Below, piece after piece: positions 34,600 to 43,355 of a DNA stretch of 64,000 bases. The notes under the pieces were generated by a model that was not told where the DNA came from, did not search any database, and worked only from the letters and a program-made list of their open reading frames with translations. The translations under genes were made by a program, and so were the position numbers. Positions within the stretch are counted from its first letter, which is position 1. Every line of letters begins with the position of its first letter. Source of the DNA: CAZEGI01 sp964512105 (GTDB taxonomy: Archaea > Altiarchaeota > Altiarchaeia > IMC4 > CAZEGI01); assembly GCA_964512105.1 (NCBI GenBank), contig CAZEGI010000002.1, positions 62,001 to 126,000 of the forward strand, read 5' to 3'.

Positions 34600-35832
34600 C
34601 TAAAACTCCCCCAGCGTCTTCTGTCCGTATCCCCAGTACCTGTCTTTTTCGGTTTTCAGCGTTGGCTTTCCGTACTGCCCGCCGCCTCCTGCAATGTACT
34701 CAATCTGACCGGTTCTAAACTTTTCAATGACGCGGCCGATTGCTGGGTCCACTGCCTTTACGTCTTCGATGTCTGCATCCACGAGGACATTAATCTCGGT
34801 TACAAGGGATTCGACGAGCGATTCCCATTTTTCCCTGACTTTTTTCGTTTCCGTCCCGTGAATGCCAAGGGCAAGTGAAATAACTTCGGCCAGCGGGATT
34901 ATGTGTATGTATTTCGGCCGGTTGTGCGGGTGGTGCGGTTTGTCCCAGGACGCAAGTTCGTTTATCCTGTCGTCAACGCCCTTCTTTATCGTTCCCTTGC
35001 ACTCCGGACATCTCCAGGATACAGCTTTCGCGTCCTCTATCTTAAACTTCAGGTAGCACCTGCTGCAGGCCGTGAGGTGGTACTTGCCCTCCCTGGGGTT
35101 TAAGCCAACATTCAGAATAAACCCCCGTCTGTCCCTGCCGGTTATCGCCTTTCTTATCTCATCAAAGCTCAGCTCACCAACGAGAATCCTGTTGAACTCC
35201 CTGCCGAGGCGGTTCGGCCAGGGCGAGTGCGCATCGGAGTTCGTCATGAAAGTGATTTCCTGCAGCTCATTTATCCTGTCCGCCATGTACGTGTCAGCGC
35301 TTAGTCCAAGTTCGAGAAATCGCACGTCCTTGACGTTTTTCCCGTAACATTCAGTGAGCGAATTGTATTCCTTGTATATGGCTGTCCATGGCGTAAAGGC
35401 GTGAGACGGTCCAATCATCCCGCCGACGGATTTTACATAATCAACGATTTCCTCGCCGTTCAGTTTCAGGTGCGGCCTGCCGTCGATTTTTATGTCCTCC
35501 GAATACCTTGCAAATATCTCGCTGAGGTCCTCGGCAGAACCGAGTGATGGGAAGATTATGAGGTGGTGCACCCTCTTGCAGTCCTCAACCTCCGTCGTTA
35601 TCAGAAAGTCCGTCTTCGAGTTCTTAACTTTATAAATCCCGCCCGTTTCCTCGTGGCAGTTTTCCCTGATGTGTGCAATCCACTTCGGGTTTAAAGAATC
35701 ACCGGTCCCGACAATCTGCAATCCCTTAAGTTCGGCCTGCTTTGCAATCAACGGCAACTCCATGTTGCTTGAGCAGCCGCCAGAATACTTCGAGTGTATA
35801 TGAAAATCAGCGTTGTATTCACGGAGGTCCAA
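34600..35832 (-). CDS. endoQ: Endonuclease Q (deaminated-base repair nuclease)
   Basis: EndoQ nicks DNA 5' of uracil, hypoxanthine, xanthine and abasic sites. The 410-residue product has the PHP nuclease domain (DFHIHSKYSGG with Asp9, His11, His13; TTEVED; GPSHAFTPW; TNSDAHSP), a zinc finger (CSRC and CPEC, about residues 262-285) and the conserved C-terminal part ending GYGQKTLGEF. That last stretch fits a PCNA-interacting QxxLxxF motif, in line with reported EndoQ-PCNA interaction. The PAC2 gene lies five bases upstream on the same strand. Confidence 0.88.
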   Translation of the reverse strand: MDLREYNADFHIHSKYSGGCSSNMELPLIAKQAELKGLQIVGTGDSLNPKWIAHIRENCHEETGGIYKVKNSKTDFLITTEVEDCKRVHHLIIFPSLGSAEDLSEIFARYSEDIKIDGRPHLKLNGEEIVDYVKSVGGMIGPSHAFTPWTAIYKEYNSLTECYGKNVKDVRFLELGLSADTYMADRINELQEITFMTNSDAHSPWPNRLGREFNRILVGELSFDEIRKAITGRDRRGFILNVGLNPREGKYHLTACSRCYLKFKIEDAKAVSWRCPECKGTIKKGVDDRINELASWDKPHHPHNRPKYIHIIPLAEVISLALGIHGTETKKVREKWESLVESLVTEINVLVDADIEDVKAVDPAIGRVIEKFRTGQIEYIAGGGGQYGKPTLKTEKDRYWGYGQKTLGEF

Positions 35833-35837
35833 CTTTC

Positions 35838-36605
35838 CTACCTTATATAACTCGGCGGTTCGTTCATGAACTCCTGTTCGCGCTCGAGCATTTTCTGTTG
35901 AGCGCTAACCATCTTTGTGATTTCGCCTATCTGCTTTTCCGTTTCTTTCGCCTTTTTATCCAGCTTCGTCATGTCAATCTCTACGCCGAGTATCTTGGTG
36001 AGCACCCTCAAAACCGCTTCAGCGGATTTTGCATCGATTATCTGGCCGTGGGTTTCGCCCATAAGGCATGCGGCTTCAATGCCCTTCTGTATGCCGAGCC
36101 CGAGCAATAGTCCCGAAGCACCGAAAATGGCCCCGCTGCCCTGGAAGATCACTCCATAACCCTTCAGTTCCTCGACCAGTTTCCTGCTTGTCGCAGCTCC
36201 GTAAACCTTTGGGGTTTGAGTTATGTTTCCGGTTCCGAGGCCGCCGAGCGTGAACATCCTTTTAACGCCATACTCCGTTGCGATACCTGCCATCGTCTCG
36301 GCAAGATGGTATTGTGAGTCTGGAGTTATCCCCTGGAAATCACCGGTCAGCAGTATCAGGTCGTTCTTCTTGCCGATCCAGTAGTGCAGTTCGTTGTTGA
36401 CCAGCTTTACGGTTCCGTCTCTCTGGATGTTGACCTGCGGCGGGAAGAACGGTGAATATATTTCTACAAATTTTTCAGCCTTCAACTCGTCCGTGAGATG
36501 GTCACCTGCAAGCTTTCCGACCAGTCCTATCCCTGGCAGACCCTCGACAAGTATAGGGTTCTTGAGTTTCGGTTTTTTCAGTACCTTCACGACAACGTTG
36601 TCCAT
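35838..36605 (-). CDS. Proteasome assembly chaperone (PAC2/PbaB family)
   Basis: The 255-residue product matches the archaeal PAC2 family: VEGLPGIGLVGKLAGDHL, YSPFFPPQV, LLTGDFQG and TLGGLGTG. Archaeal members bind proteasome subunits or assist ATP-independent assembly. The C-terminus is a long charged helix ending with aromatic-tyrosine residues (PPSYIR), similar to HbYX-style tails that dock into the proteasome. The gene lies between EndoQ and the phosphomannomutase and may be co-transcribed with EndoQ. Confidence 0.87.
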   Translation of the reverse strand: MDNVVVKVLKKPKLKNPILVEGLPGIGLVGKLAGDHLTDELKAEKFVEIYSPFFPPQVNIQRDGTVKLVNNELHYWIGKKNDLILLTGDFQGITPDSQYHLAETMAGIATEYGVKRMFTLGGLGTGNITQTPKVYGAATSRKLVEELKGYGVIFQGSGAIFGASGLLLGLGIQKGIEAACLMGETHGQIIDAKSAEAVLRVLTKILGVEIDMTKLDKKAKETEKQIGEITKMVSAQQKMLEREQEFMNEPPSYIR

Positions 36606-36631
36606 TCTGCATCATATATTCTGTTTATTAA

Positions 36632-37978
36632 TTAAAATTCAAGTTTCAGGAACGGGAATTCCTTAAGAGCATCGGAAAACACCTTTTTTATCTCCTGCAA
36701 CTTTTTTTCGCTTGTTGCCTCGAATCTCAGTATGAGCGCGGGTTCCGTGTTTGATGCCCGGACAAGACCCCAGCCGTCGCCGAATTCCACCCGGGCGCCG
36801 TCTATGCCTATGACATCATATTTCTTCTCGAACTTTTCTTTCATATTTTCCACGATCTTAAACTTTTCATCTTCCGGACAATGCACCCGTATTTCTGGAG
36901 TTGAGTAGTACTTCGGCAGTTCGTCAACTAGGGCCGAAAGCCGTTCACCCGAATTGGAAAGCAGCTTCGCAAGTCTCGCACTCGCGTATATGCCATCGTC
37001 ATAACCGTAGTAATCATCCGCAAAGAAGAAGTGCCCTGACATCTCGCCCGCAAGCAGGGCATTTTCCTCCTGCATCTTTTTCTTTATGAACGAATGTCCC
37101 GTTCTGTAAATTATAGGAACGCCTCCGTGTTTTTTCACGTCCTCCATCAGGCCCTGGGAGCACTTTACCTCGCATATGATTTTTGCGCCGTGTTTTTTCT
37201 TCAAAATGTCCATCGAGAAAAAAATCATGAGCTGGTCACCCCGGACAATTCTGCCCGCATCGTCCACAACACCCAGCCTGTCCGCATCGCCGTCGTATGC
37301 AATCCCAAAATCCGCATGTTCCTTCCGCACCGTTGCGATGAGTTCATCAAGGTTCCTGTCAACCGTCGGGTCTGGATGATGCTTCGGAAAATTCCCGTCC
37401 GGTTTACAGTTCAGCTCCACAACATCGCAGCCGACGTTTCTCAACAATCCGGGACTGACAATTCCTCCGGTTCCATTGCCGGCATCAACCACGACCTTTA
37501 TTTTTTTACTTAACTTGATTTTTTTAACAATAAAATTTACATAATCATCAATAACATTCTGCCGTTCAATTCTTCCCTCCCCCAGCTTAAACTTTCCCTT
37601 CTCAAAAATTTTCCTTATCTCTTGTATCTCATCACCAGCGAGGGTTTTTTTACCTTTGCACAACTTGAAGCCGTTGTACTGCGGCGGGTTGTGCGAACCG
37701 GTAATCATGACGCCGCCATCGCGCTTGTAGTGGTATATCGAGAAATAGAGAAGCGGCGTGGGGACGGTGCCGATGTCAACAACATTAACCCCTGTTGACG
37801 CAATCCCTTCTGCAAGCGCCTTGAACAGCTCGTCGGAACTCAGCCGGTTGTCTCGCCCGACTGCTACGGTTCCTTTGCCGAGGTAAGTCCCAAAGGCCTT
37901 GCCGATTTTTTCAGCAATCTCGGGAGTCAAATCCTGACCAAAAATTCCGCGAATATCGTAAGCACGGAAGATTGACAT
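36632..37978 (-). CDS. Phosphomannomutase/phosphoglucomutase
   Basis: Alpha-D-phosphohexomutase, 448 residues from the ATG at 37978. It has the phosphoserine loop MITGSHNPPQYNGF, metal loop AYDGDADRLG, sugar loop GEMSGHFFF and phosphate-binding RASNTEP. It opens MSIFRAYDIRG, the archaeal phosphomannomutase form. It follows the nucleotidyltransferase gene after five bases, so the pair would make a hexose-1-phosphate and activate it to an NDP-sugar, for surface glycans or N-glycosylation. Confidence 0.92.
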   Translation of the reverse strand: MSIFRAYDIRGIFGQDLTPEIAEKIGKAFGTYLGKGTVAVGRDNRLSSDELFKALAEGIASTGVNVVDIGTVPTPLLYFSIYHYKRDGGVMITGSHNPPQYNGFKLCKGKKTLAGDEIQEIRKIFEKGKFKLGEGRIERQNVIDDYVNFIVKKIKLSKKIKVVVDAGNGTGGIVSPGLLRNVGCDVVELNCKPDGNFPKHHPDPTVDRNLDELIATVRKEHADFGIAYDGDADRLGVVDDAGRIVRGDQLMIFFSMDILKKKHGAKIICEVKCSQGLMEDVKKHGGVPIIYRTGHSFIKKKMQEENALLAGEMSGHFFFADDYYGYDDGIYASARLAKLLSNSGERLSALVDELPKYYSTPEIRVHCPEDEKFKIVENMKEKFEKKYDVIGIDGARVEFGDGWGLVRASNTEPALILRFEATSEKKLQEIKKVFSDALKEFPFLKLEF

Positions 37979-37983
37979 TTTGA

Positions 37984-38820
37984 TTAATGTACGCCCTTCC
38001 ACGTCTTTATCGCCCTTTCATAGGCCTCGTAGGTTCCGGTGTCAAGCCACTGCCCGTCGAACGGGTAACCAAAAAGTTGGTTTTCCTTTGCCAGTTTCGG
38101 GAAGACGTCGGTTTCCATCATGGTCCTACCCTTAGGTATGTAATTCAGAACTTCCGGCTCAAGAAGGTAAACGCCGGCGTTTATCAGGTTTGAACTTTCC
38201 GTTCCTTTCCTTGGCTTTTCAATGAACTCGAGAATCTGCTCGCCACGCAGACGCGCAACCCCAAAGCGTGACGGATCCTCGACCGCGGTCAGAGCTATCG
38301 TGCACAATCCGTGATTCTTGTAGTGGAATTCTATAAAATCGTCCAGGTCGATATCCATGAGAACATCGCCGTTCAGCATTAGAAAAGGCTCGTTCAGAAG
38401 GTTTTTTGCAAGGTTCAGCGGACCTGCGGTTCCCAGACCGTTATCCTCCTTTACATAGGTTATCTTTACCCCGAATTTAGAACCATTACCAAAGTATTCC
38501 TGTATCCTGTCGCCCAGATATCCAAGCGATATTATCACATCCCTAACGTCGTATTTCCTGAGCAGGTCTATTATGTGTTCGAGAAGAGGGCGACCCTGTA
38601 CGGGAATCATAGGCTTCGGCATTTCATACGTGAATGGGCGCATCCGTGTTCCCTTTCCACCCGCAAGTATGAAAGCCTTGGTTACTTTTTTGCTTAAAAT
38701 CCTTGCCAGAATAATTTCAATCGCATGCGACCTGTTTCTGACCTTAATGCCGTCAATCATCTCGTCAACGCGCTTCAGCATATCATCGCGGAGTGTTATA
38801 GTTATGCGCTCTCGGTTCAT
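37984..38820 (-). CDS. Ribbon-helix-helix domain fused to a sugar-1-phosphate nucleotidyltransferase
   Basis: Residues 1-45 (RITITLRDDMLKRVDEMID, then RNRSHAIEIILARIL) are a ribbon-helix-helix DNA-binding domain. From residue 48 a standard nucleotidyltransferase follows: AFILAGGKGTRMRP, FTYEMPKPM, NGDVLMDID, FGVARL, FIEKPRKG, NAGVYLLEP and GQWLDTGTYE. Total 278 residues, continuous frame, no sign of a frameshift. The catalytic domain resembles mannose/glucose-1-phosphate nucleotidyltransferases; the nucleotide is not certain. The DNA-binding domain suggests that the enzyme, perhaps as a dimer, senses sugar or nucleotide levels and represses a promoter, for which its own divergent promoter with pit is the nearest candidate. 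Confidence 0.85.
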   Translation of the reverse strand: MNRERITITLRDDMLKRVDEMIDGIKVRNRSHAIEIILARILSKKVTKAFILAGGKGTRMRPFTYEMPKPMIPVQGRPLLEHIIDLLRKYDVRDVIISLGYLGDRIQEYFGNGSKFGVKITYVKEDNGLGTAGPLNLAKNLLNEPFLMLNGDVLMDIDLDDFIEFHYKNHGLCTIALTAVEDPSRFGVARLRGEQILEFIEKPRKGTESSNLINAGVYLLEPEVLNYIPKGRTMMETDVFPKLAKENQLFGYPFDGQWLDTGTYEAYERAIKTWKGVH

Positions 38821-38826
38821 CTTATC

Positions 38827-38856
38827 AGGTAATACCTACTCATACAATTGGTAGGT
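38827..38856. promoter_or_regulatory. AGGTA-type half-sites in the divergent promoter
   Basis: AGGTA (38827-38831) and TACCT (38833-38837) form an inverted pair around one base, and GTAGGT (38851-38856) inversely repeats ACCTAC (38834-38839). Ribbon-helix-helix dimers commonly bind short paired half-sites, and the adjacent gene encodes such a domain. Binding here would affect the nucleotidyltransferase gene and pit. Confidence 0.4.
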
Positions 38857-38887
38857 TAATTATTAAACTCACTATAAATATCTTAAA

Positions 38888-40117
38888 TTGGATCCAACGA
38901 CCATCATTCTGCTGCTGGCTGGTCTTACGGGGTTCTATATGGCGTGGAACATCGGTGCGAACGACCTCGCTAACTCCATGGGGACTTCTGTCGGTAGTGG
39001 TGCCTTAACGATAAGAAGGGCAGTCCTTGTTGCCTCTGTGCTCACCATCGTAGGCGCAATTTTGGTCGGGGGCCATGTCACGGAAACCGTATGCAGGGGG
39101 ATAGTGGACATTGAAAGATTTTCCGGCAATCCGCATGTCATGATGATCGGTGCGTTGTCAGCGCTGATTGCTGCAGGGTTATGGGTCACGGTTTCAACCT
39201 ACTACGGGTTGCCAATATCCACAACTCATTCCATAGTCGGTGCGATGATAGGGTTCGGCCTGATAACTGCGGGTTATTCCTCCGTAAACATGTCGAAAGT
39301 AATAACCATAGTCTCAAGCTGGGTTTTATCCCCAATATCTGGAGCAGTGGTCGCGTTCCTCGTTTTCATGGTCGTCAGGAAATTCGTCCTGAATTCGAAA
39401 AACCCTGCGGAATCTGCAGCCAGGTTTGTGCCTTTTTTTGTTTTTCTTGTTTTTGGGATAATCTCAGTTGCGGTGTTCACAGACATTGTTAATCTTGGCA
39501 TAAACCCTCACCTCATGGCTTTTGTTGTTGGAACAGTTGCTGCTCTGACAAGCTACATCCTGCTGAAAAAATACCTCTCCCATAAAAAACAAAAAAACTC
39601 CGCATCCTACGAATCAGTAGAACACATATTCAACTACGTCCAGATTCTTACCGCATGTTACATGGCATTCGCGCACGGCGCAAACGACGTTGCCAATGCC
39701 ATTGGTCCGGTGGCTACAATATTTTCGGTTGTAAAAACAGGTGTCATAAGCACGAAAACAGAAGTTCCCCTCGGTCTTTTAACGTTTGGCGGCTTGGGCA
39801 TAGCGATCGGAATGATGACGTGGGGCTACCGGGTGATGGCAACCATAGGCAGGAAGATAACGGACATCACACCGACCCGCGGCTTTGCTGCCGAGTTCGG
39901 AACAGCAACCACGGTTCTTGTGTGCTCAAGGCTTGGCTTACCAATATCGACATCACACACCATCGTCGGAGCTATCGTGGGTGTCGGGGCTGCTGGTGGT
40001 ATGGAGGCCCTTGACCTCGGGGTTGTACGCAGGATAATCACGTCATGGCTTCTGACACTTCCGGTTTCGGCCATGCTCACAGTATTTATTTACCTGACTT
40101 TGGGTAATATCCTATAA
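38888..40117 (+). CDS. pit: PiT-family inorganic phosphate transporter
   Basis: A 409-residue cation-coupled phosphate permease with about ten membrane helices. Both inverted-repeat signatures are present: NIGANDLANSMGTSVG in the first half and AHGANDVANAIGP in the second, plus PISTTHSIVGAM and PISTSHTIVGA. The apparent start is TTG at 38888, giving a full first helix; the next ATG at 38938 would remove most of it. The DUF47 partner gene begins one base after the stop. Confidence 0.94.
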   Translation: MDPTTIILLLAGLTGFYMAWNIGANDLANSMGTSVGSGALTIRRAVLVASVLTIVGAILVGGHVTETVCRGIVDIERFSGNPHVMMIGALSALIAAGLWVTVSTYYGLPISTTHSIVGAMIGFGLITAGYSSVNMSKVITIVSSWVLSPISGAVVAFLVFMVVRKFVLNSKNPAESAARFVPFFVFLVFGIISVAVFTDIVNLGINPHLMAFVVGTVAALTSYILLKKYLSHKKQKNSASYESVEHIFNYVQILTACYMAFAHGANDVANAIGPVATIFSVVKTGVISTKTEVPLGLLTFGGLGIAIGMMTWGYRVMATIGRKITDITPTRGFAAEFGTATTVLVCSRLGLPISTSHTIVGAIVGVGAAGGMEALDLGVVRRIITSWLLTLPVSAMLTVFIYLTLGNIL

Positions 40118-40118
40118 A

Positions 40119-40802
40119 ATGCCGTACATAAGGACAATAGCGGACCTGTTTGCAAAGTCGCCTTTCAAACCGCTGCACGAGCACACGCTCAAGGTGAAGG
40201 AATGCGTTGACGGGCTGAAACCAATGGTGGATGCATACCTTAAAGGCAACTTCAGGGATGCGGAAAAACTCGCTGATGCGGTGATAAAGCTGGAGGCAGA
40301 CGCGGACCAGATAAAGGTGAATATAAGGCAGAACCTGCCGCACGGTGTTTTCATGCCGATTGAACGTTCGGACCTTCTTGTCTTTTTGCACGAGCAGGAC
40401 GAGATAGCCGATCATGCCGAAGACGTGGCGCTTCTTCTGCAGCTCAGAAAAACGAAGGTTCCGGAGGAGTTGAAAGTAAACCTTATAAAATTCGTGGATA
40501 CCGTTATCGGGGCTGTAGACAAGCTCGAAGTTGCATCCTCCGAGTTCAAAGACCTGATTGAAACCTCATTCGGAAAAAAAGAGCTCGATAACGCATGGAA
40601 GCTGCTTGAGGAGGTGAACCGCAAGGAGGGCGAGGCCGACCAGCTGAAGGTCGCGCTTATGCGGAGGCTCTTCAAAATAGAGGACAGGTTTGATCCGGTC
40701 ACGCTGTTCTACATGATGGAGCTGATAAACAGGACGGATGGCATTGCGAACCATGCGGAGGACGCGGCCGGAACCCTGAGGACGATGCTGGCGAGAAAGT
40801 AA
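40119..40802 (+). CDS. DUF47/PhoU-like phosphate transport accessory protein
   Basis: A 227-residue all-helical protein of the TIGR00153/DUF47 family, related to PhoU. The conserved LEADADQIK and HEQDEIADHAEDVA with later EADQLKVALMRRLF and DGIANHAEDAA form the paired metal-binding ExxxD helices. Such genes routinely accompany pit and are thought to gate the transporter; here the spacing of one base after pit supports this. Confidence 0.92.
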   Translation: MPYIRTIADLFAKSPFKPLHEHTLKVKECVDGLKPMVDAYLKGNFRDAEKLADAVIKLEADADQIKVNIRQNLPHGVFMPIERSDLLVFLHEQDEIADHAEDVALLLQLRKTKVPEELKVNLIKFVDTVIGAVDKLEVASSEFKDLIETSFGKKELDNAWKLLEEVNRKEGEADQLKVALMRRLFKIEDRFDPVTLFYMMELINRTDGIANHAEDAAGTLRTMLARK

Positions 40803-41588
40803 TCATGCGCTTATCCTGATGTCGTTTTTTATGAACTCCTCCACGATTTTTTCCTTCAACCCGTCTGAAACCTTATCGTAATCATCCGCGTTCACCCATA
40901 CGTAAAGTTCCAGATTTATGTTGCTCTTTATGTCTCTCAGCGTTATTGCAGGTTTCGGATTTTGCAGAATCAGCTCATTCGCGTCGGTTATTTTTTTAAT
41001 TGTTCCTATCACTTTTTTCAGGTCGGACTGATAGTTTACGACCAGCGGAATTTCGATGCGGCGTTTTTTGACGGTATAGTTCGTTATGGACTGTGACGTT
41101 ATCATAGAATTCGGAACCCATACATCGAGACCATCGAACGTTCTTATTCTCGTTACCCTTAACTTTATGTCTCTGACGATACCTTCAACGCCAGCAACCC
41201 TCACTTGGTCGCCAACCCTAAAGTGCTTGTCAACTGCCAGCATAATCCCGGAAAGCATGTTCGACAAAACCTCCTTTGATGCATAACCTATGGCAAAACC
41301 AAGTATCGCACCGCCCGTCAGTAGCGGGTACAGAATCGGCGTTAAGTCAAAAATCACGATAATCACTGTAAACGCGCATGCGTAAATGGCATATTTTGCA
41401 GCATTGCTCGTCAGCCTGAGCGAGTGTTCCGAGAGCGTTATCGCATCCAGATGGTCGTCCGCTTTTTTTATGATTCCTTTGATGTACCTTGCCAACAGAT
41501 TCGCTATAATAAGAACAAAGACGCTTATTACTAACTTCCCAATAATCTCAATATTCGACCTTACAAACTCGTTTATGAATGAATCCAC
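40803..41588 (-). CDS. mscS: Small-conductance mechanosensitive channel (MscS family)
   Basis: A 261-residue channel with three predicted helices (about residues 12-32, 62-85, 86-110) followed by the MscS beta domain: GFAIGYASKEVLSNMLSGI lines the pore, then VGDQVRVAGVEGIVRDI and VWVPNSMI. It would relieve osmotic downshock. It is convergent with the DUF47 gene without a gap. Its start lies 26 nt from the nth ATG on the other strand. Confidence 0.92.
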   Translation of the reverse strand: MDSFINEFVRSNIEIIGKLVISVFVLIIANLLARYIKGIIKKADDHLDAITLSEHSLRLTSNAAKYAIYACAFTVIIVIFDLTPILYPLLTGGAILGFAIGYASKEVLSNMLSGIMLAVDKHFRVGDQVRVAGVEGIVRDIKLRVTRIRTFDGLDVWVPNSMITSQSITNYTVKKRRIEIPLVVNYQSDLKKVIGTIKKITDANELILQNPKPAITLRDIKSNINLELYVWVNADDYDKVSDGLKEKIVEEFIKNDIRISA

Positions 41589-41614
41589 GTTATCTCTTAG
41601 GATTGATTATTAAA

Positions 41615-42244
41615 ATGGCCAGTAAGATTGATGCAACAATAAAAAAACTGCACAGGATTTACCCGATAAACAATTTTGCCGGCTGCGAAAAGCCATTCGA
41701 AGTTCTCATAGCCACGATTTTGTCACAGCGCACGCGCGACGAGAACACGGAAAAAGCCTCGGAACAGCTGTTCAGAAAATACGACACCCCGGAAAAAATC
41801 GCATCCGCCCCTCTGAAAAAAATAGAAAAACTTATAAAACCATCGGGTTTCTATAAAACAAAGGCAAAACGGATAAGGGAAGTTTCAAAAATAATAAACA
41901 AGAAATACGGGGGAAAAGTTCCTGCCGACTTTGATAAACTCCTTGCACTTCCCGGGGTCGGAAGAAAAACAGCAAACTGCGTTCTCGTTTACGGTTTCGG
42001 GAAAAAGGCAATTCCCGTTGATACCCACGTGCACAGGATTTCAAATCGCCTCGGCATTGTGAAAACAAAAACCCCGGAGCAGACGGAACTCAAGCTTACA
42101 AAAACGGTACCGAAAAAATACTGGCTCATGTACAACGAACTTTTCGTGAGGTTCGGGCAGAGCATGTGCAGGCCGATAGGTCCGAAGTGCGATATTTGTC
42201 ATTTGACAAATTTGTGTGAGCACTATGGAAGAACTAAAAAATAA
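41615..42244 (+). CDS. nth: Endonuclease III (bifunctional pyrimidine-damage glycosylase/lyase)
   Basis: The 209-residue product (start ATG 41615) has the helix-hairpin-helix ALPGVGRKTANCVL with catalytic Lys118, Asp136 in VDTHVHR, and the C-terminal [4Fe-4S] loop C-x6-C-x2-C-x5-C (CRPIGPKCDICHLTNLC). All catalytic residues are intact. The start codon of the next glycosylase gene lies inside its 3' end (20-nt overlap), so the two are translationally linked. Confidence 0.95.
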   Translation: MASKIDATIKKLHRIYPINNFAGCEKPFEVLIATILSQRTRDENTEKASEQLFRKYDTPEKIASAPLKKIEKLIKPSGFYKTKAKRIREVSKIINKKYGGKVPADFDKLLALPGVGRKTANCVLVYGFGKKAIPVDTHVHRISNRLGIVKTKTPEQTELKLTKTVPKKYWLMYNELFVRFGQSMCRPIGPKCDICHLTNLCEHYGRTKK

Positions 42245-42854
42245 TTATAAAATCCGAAAAAAGGAAATTCGCTCTCGTTTGGATGAGTTCAAAAAACTTG
42301 GCAAATCCAACGACAAAAAAATCTTTGCCGAGTTGTGCTTTTGCATCTGCACCCCGCAGTCGAAGGCGAAGGTCTGCGATGCCGCGATAAGGAAACTGGT
42401 AAATTCCGGAGTTCTCTATGCAGGAAATAAAGAAAAAATAAGAAAATACCTGCATGGCGTGAGGTTTCCGAATAACAAATCCTCATACATCGTTGAAGCG
42501 AGAAAAATTTTTTCCCATAATCAAAAATTAAAAATAAAAAAGTGGATTGATAAAGAAAACATTCCCGCGACGCGCGACTGGCTTGTGAAAAACGTCAAAG
42601 GTATAGGGTACAAGGAAGCGAGCCACTTCCTCAGGAATATCGGTTATGGAAAAAACCTTGCGATTCTTGATGTTCATATACTAAAAAATTTGAAAAAATT
42701 TAATGTTATTCCTGAAATTCCAAAATCATTCTCAAAAAAGAAATATTTTGAAATAGAAGAAAGAATGAGAAAATTTTCCGAAGAAATTGGGATTCCGATG
42801 GATGAACTGGATTTGCTGTTATGGTCCATGGAGACCGGAGAGGTTTTCAAGTGA
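42225..42854 (+). CDS. ogg: N-glycosylase/DNA lyase (8-oxoguanine, Ogg2 type)
   Basis: A 209-residue archaeal Ogg2-type enzyme that excises 8-oxoguanine and nicks the strand. The helix-hairpin-helix KNVKGIGYKEASHFLRNIG supplies catalytic Lys130; Asp149 is in AILDVHI. The C-terminal ELDLLLWSMETGEVFK is the family's conserved tail and ends with the catalytically important lysine. ATG 42225 preferred over GTG 42216. Confidence 0.92.
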   Translation: MEELKNNYKIRKKEIRSRLDEFKKLGKSNDKKIFAELCFCICTPQSKAKVCDAAIRKLVNSGVLYAGNKEKIRKYLHGVRFPNNKSSYIVEARKIFSHNQKLKIKKWIDKENIPATRDWLVKNVKGIGYKEASHFLRNIGYGKNLAILDVHILKNLKKFNVIPEIPKSFSKKKYFEIEERMRKFSEEIGIPMDELDLLLWSMETGEVFK

Positions 42855-42882
42855 TTTATTCTTGCATATCCTGTAGTTATAC

Positions 42883-43290
42883 ATGAGATACAAAACGCCC
42901 CCTTCTTTGACAGCTGGCCAGGGCTTGGGTGGGCTGCACGAAGTAGAGAAGCGACGCATTCATTCCCCCCGACTATTCGAAACAGCATTTTACCCCGGCG
43001 TAGGCGATGATACAATCGCATTTGTGGATTTCGTCAATGCAAGGAATTATTTTTTAGCCGATTTGGGCGAAGGTCACAGAAACCTACTTGAACCTACCCT
43101 AGAACGCATGAGGGAACTTAAGTATACTATAATCTCATCAGGAGAAAATACTCAGGACCAAACCTTTGACATCACTTTCAGAAGGCGCGGGGAAAGGGAG
43201 GATAGGACCTTAAAATATCATTATGGGCGTGATGCGCTTGATGTTGTGCCCGAGTCTGTGGACTACATGTTGAACAGGCTTTTGGCTTAG
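42883..43290 (+). CDS. Hypothetical protein (135 aa)
   Basis: I do not recognise this protein. It is mixed alpha/beta in appearance, with no signal peptide or membrane segment. TIISSGENTQDQTFDITFRR followed by the acidic-basic EREDRTLKYHYGRDALD could be two strands and a helix. It begins 28 nt after ogg and is on the same strand as the next orphan. Codon use looks less A-rich than its repair-gene neighbours. Confidence 0.5.
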   Translation: MRYKTPPSLTAGQGLGGLHEVEKRRIHSPRLFETAFYPGVGDDTIAFVDFVNARNYFLADLGEGHRNLLEPTLERMRELKYTIISSGENTQDQTFDITFRRRGEREDRTLKYHYGRDALDVVPESVDYMLNRLLA

Positions 43291-43355
43291 TTCACGGAGG
43301 GCATAACCCAAGTTGGAAGTCACGGTTATTAAGTAGGTTGCCGATTGGATGTTTT

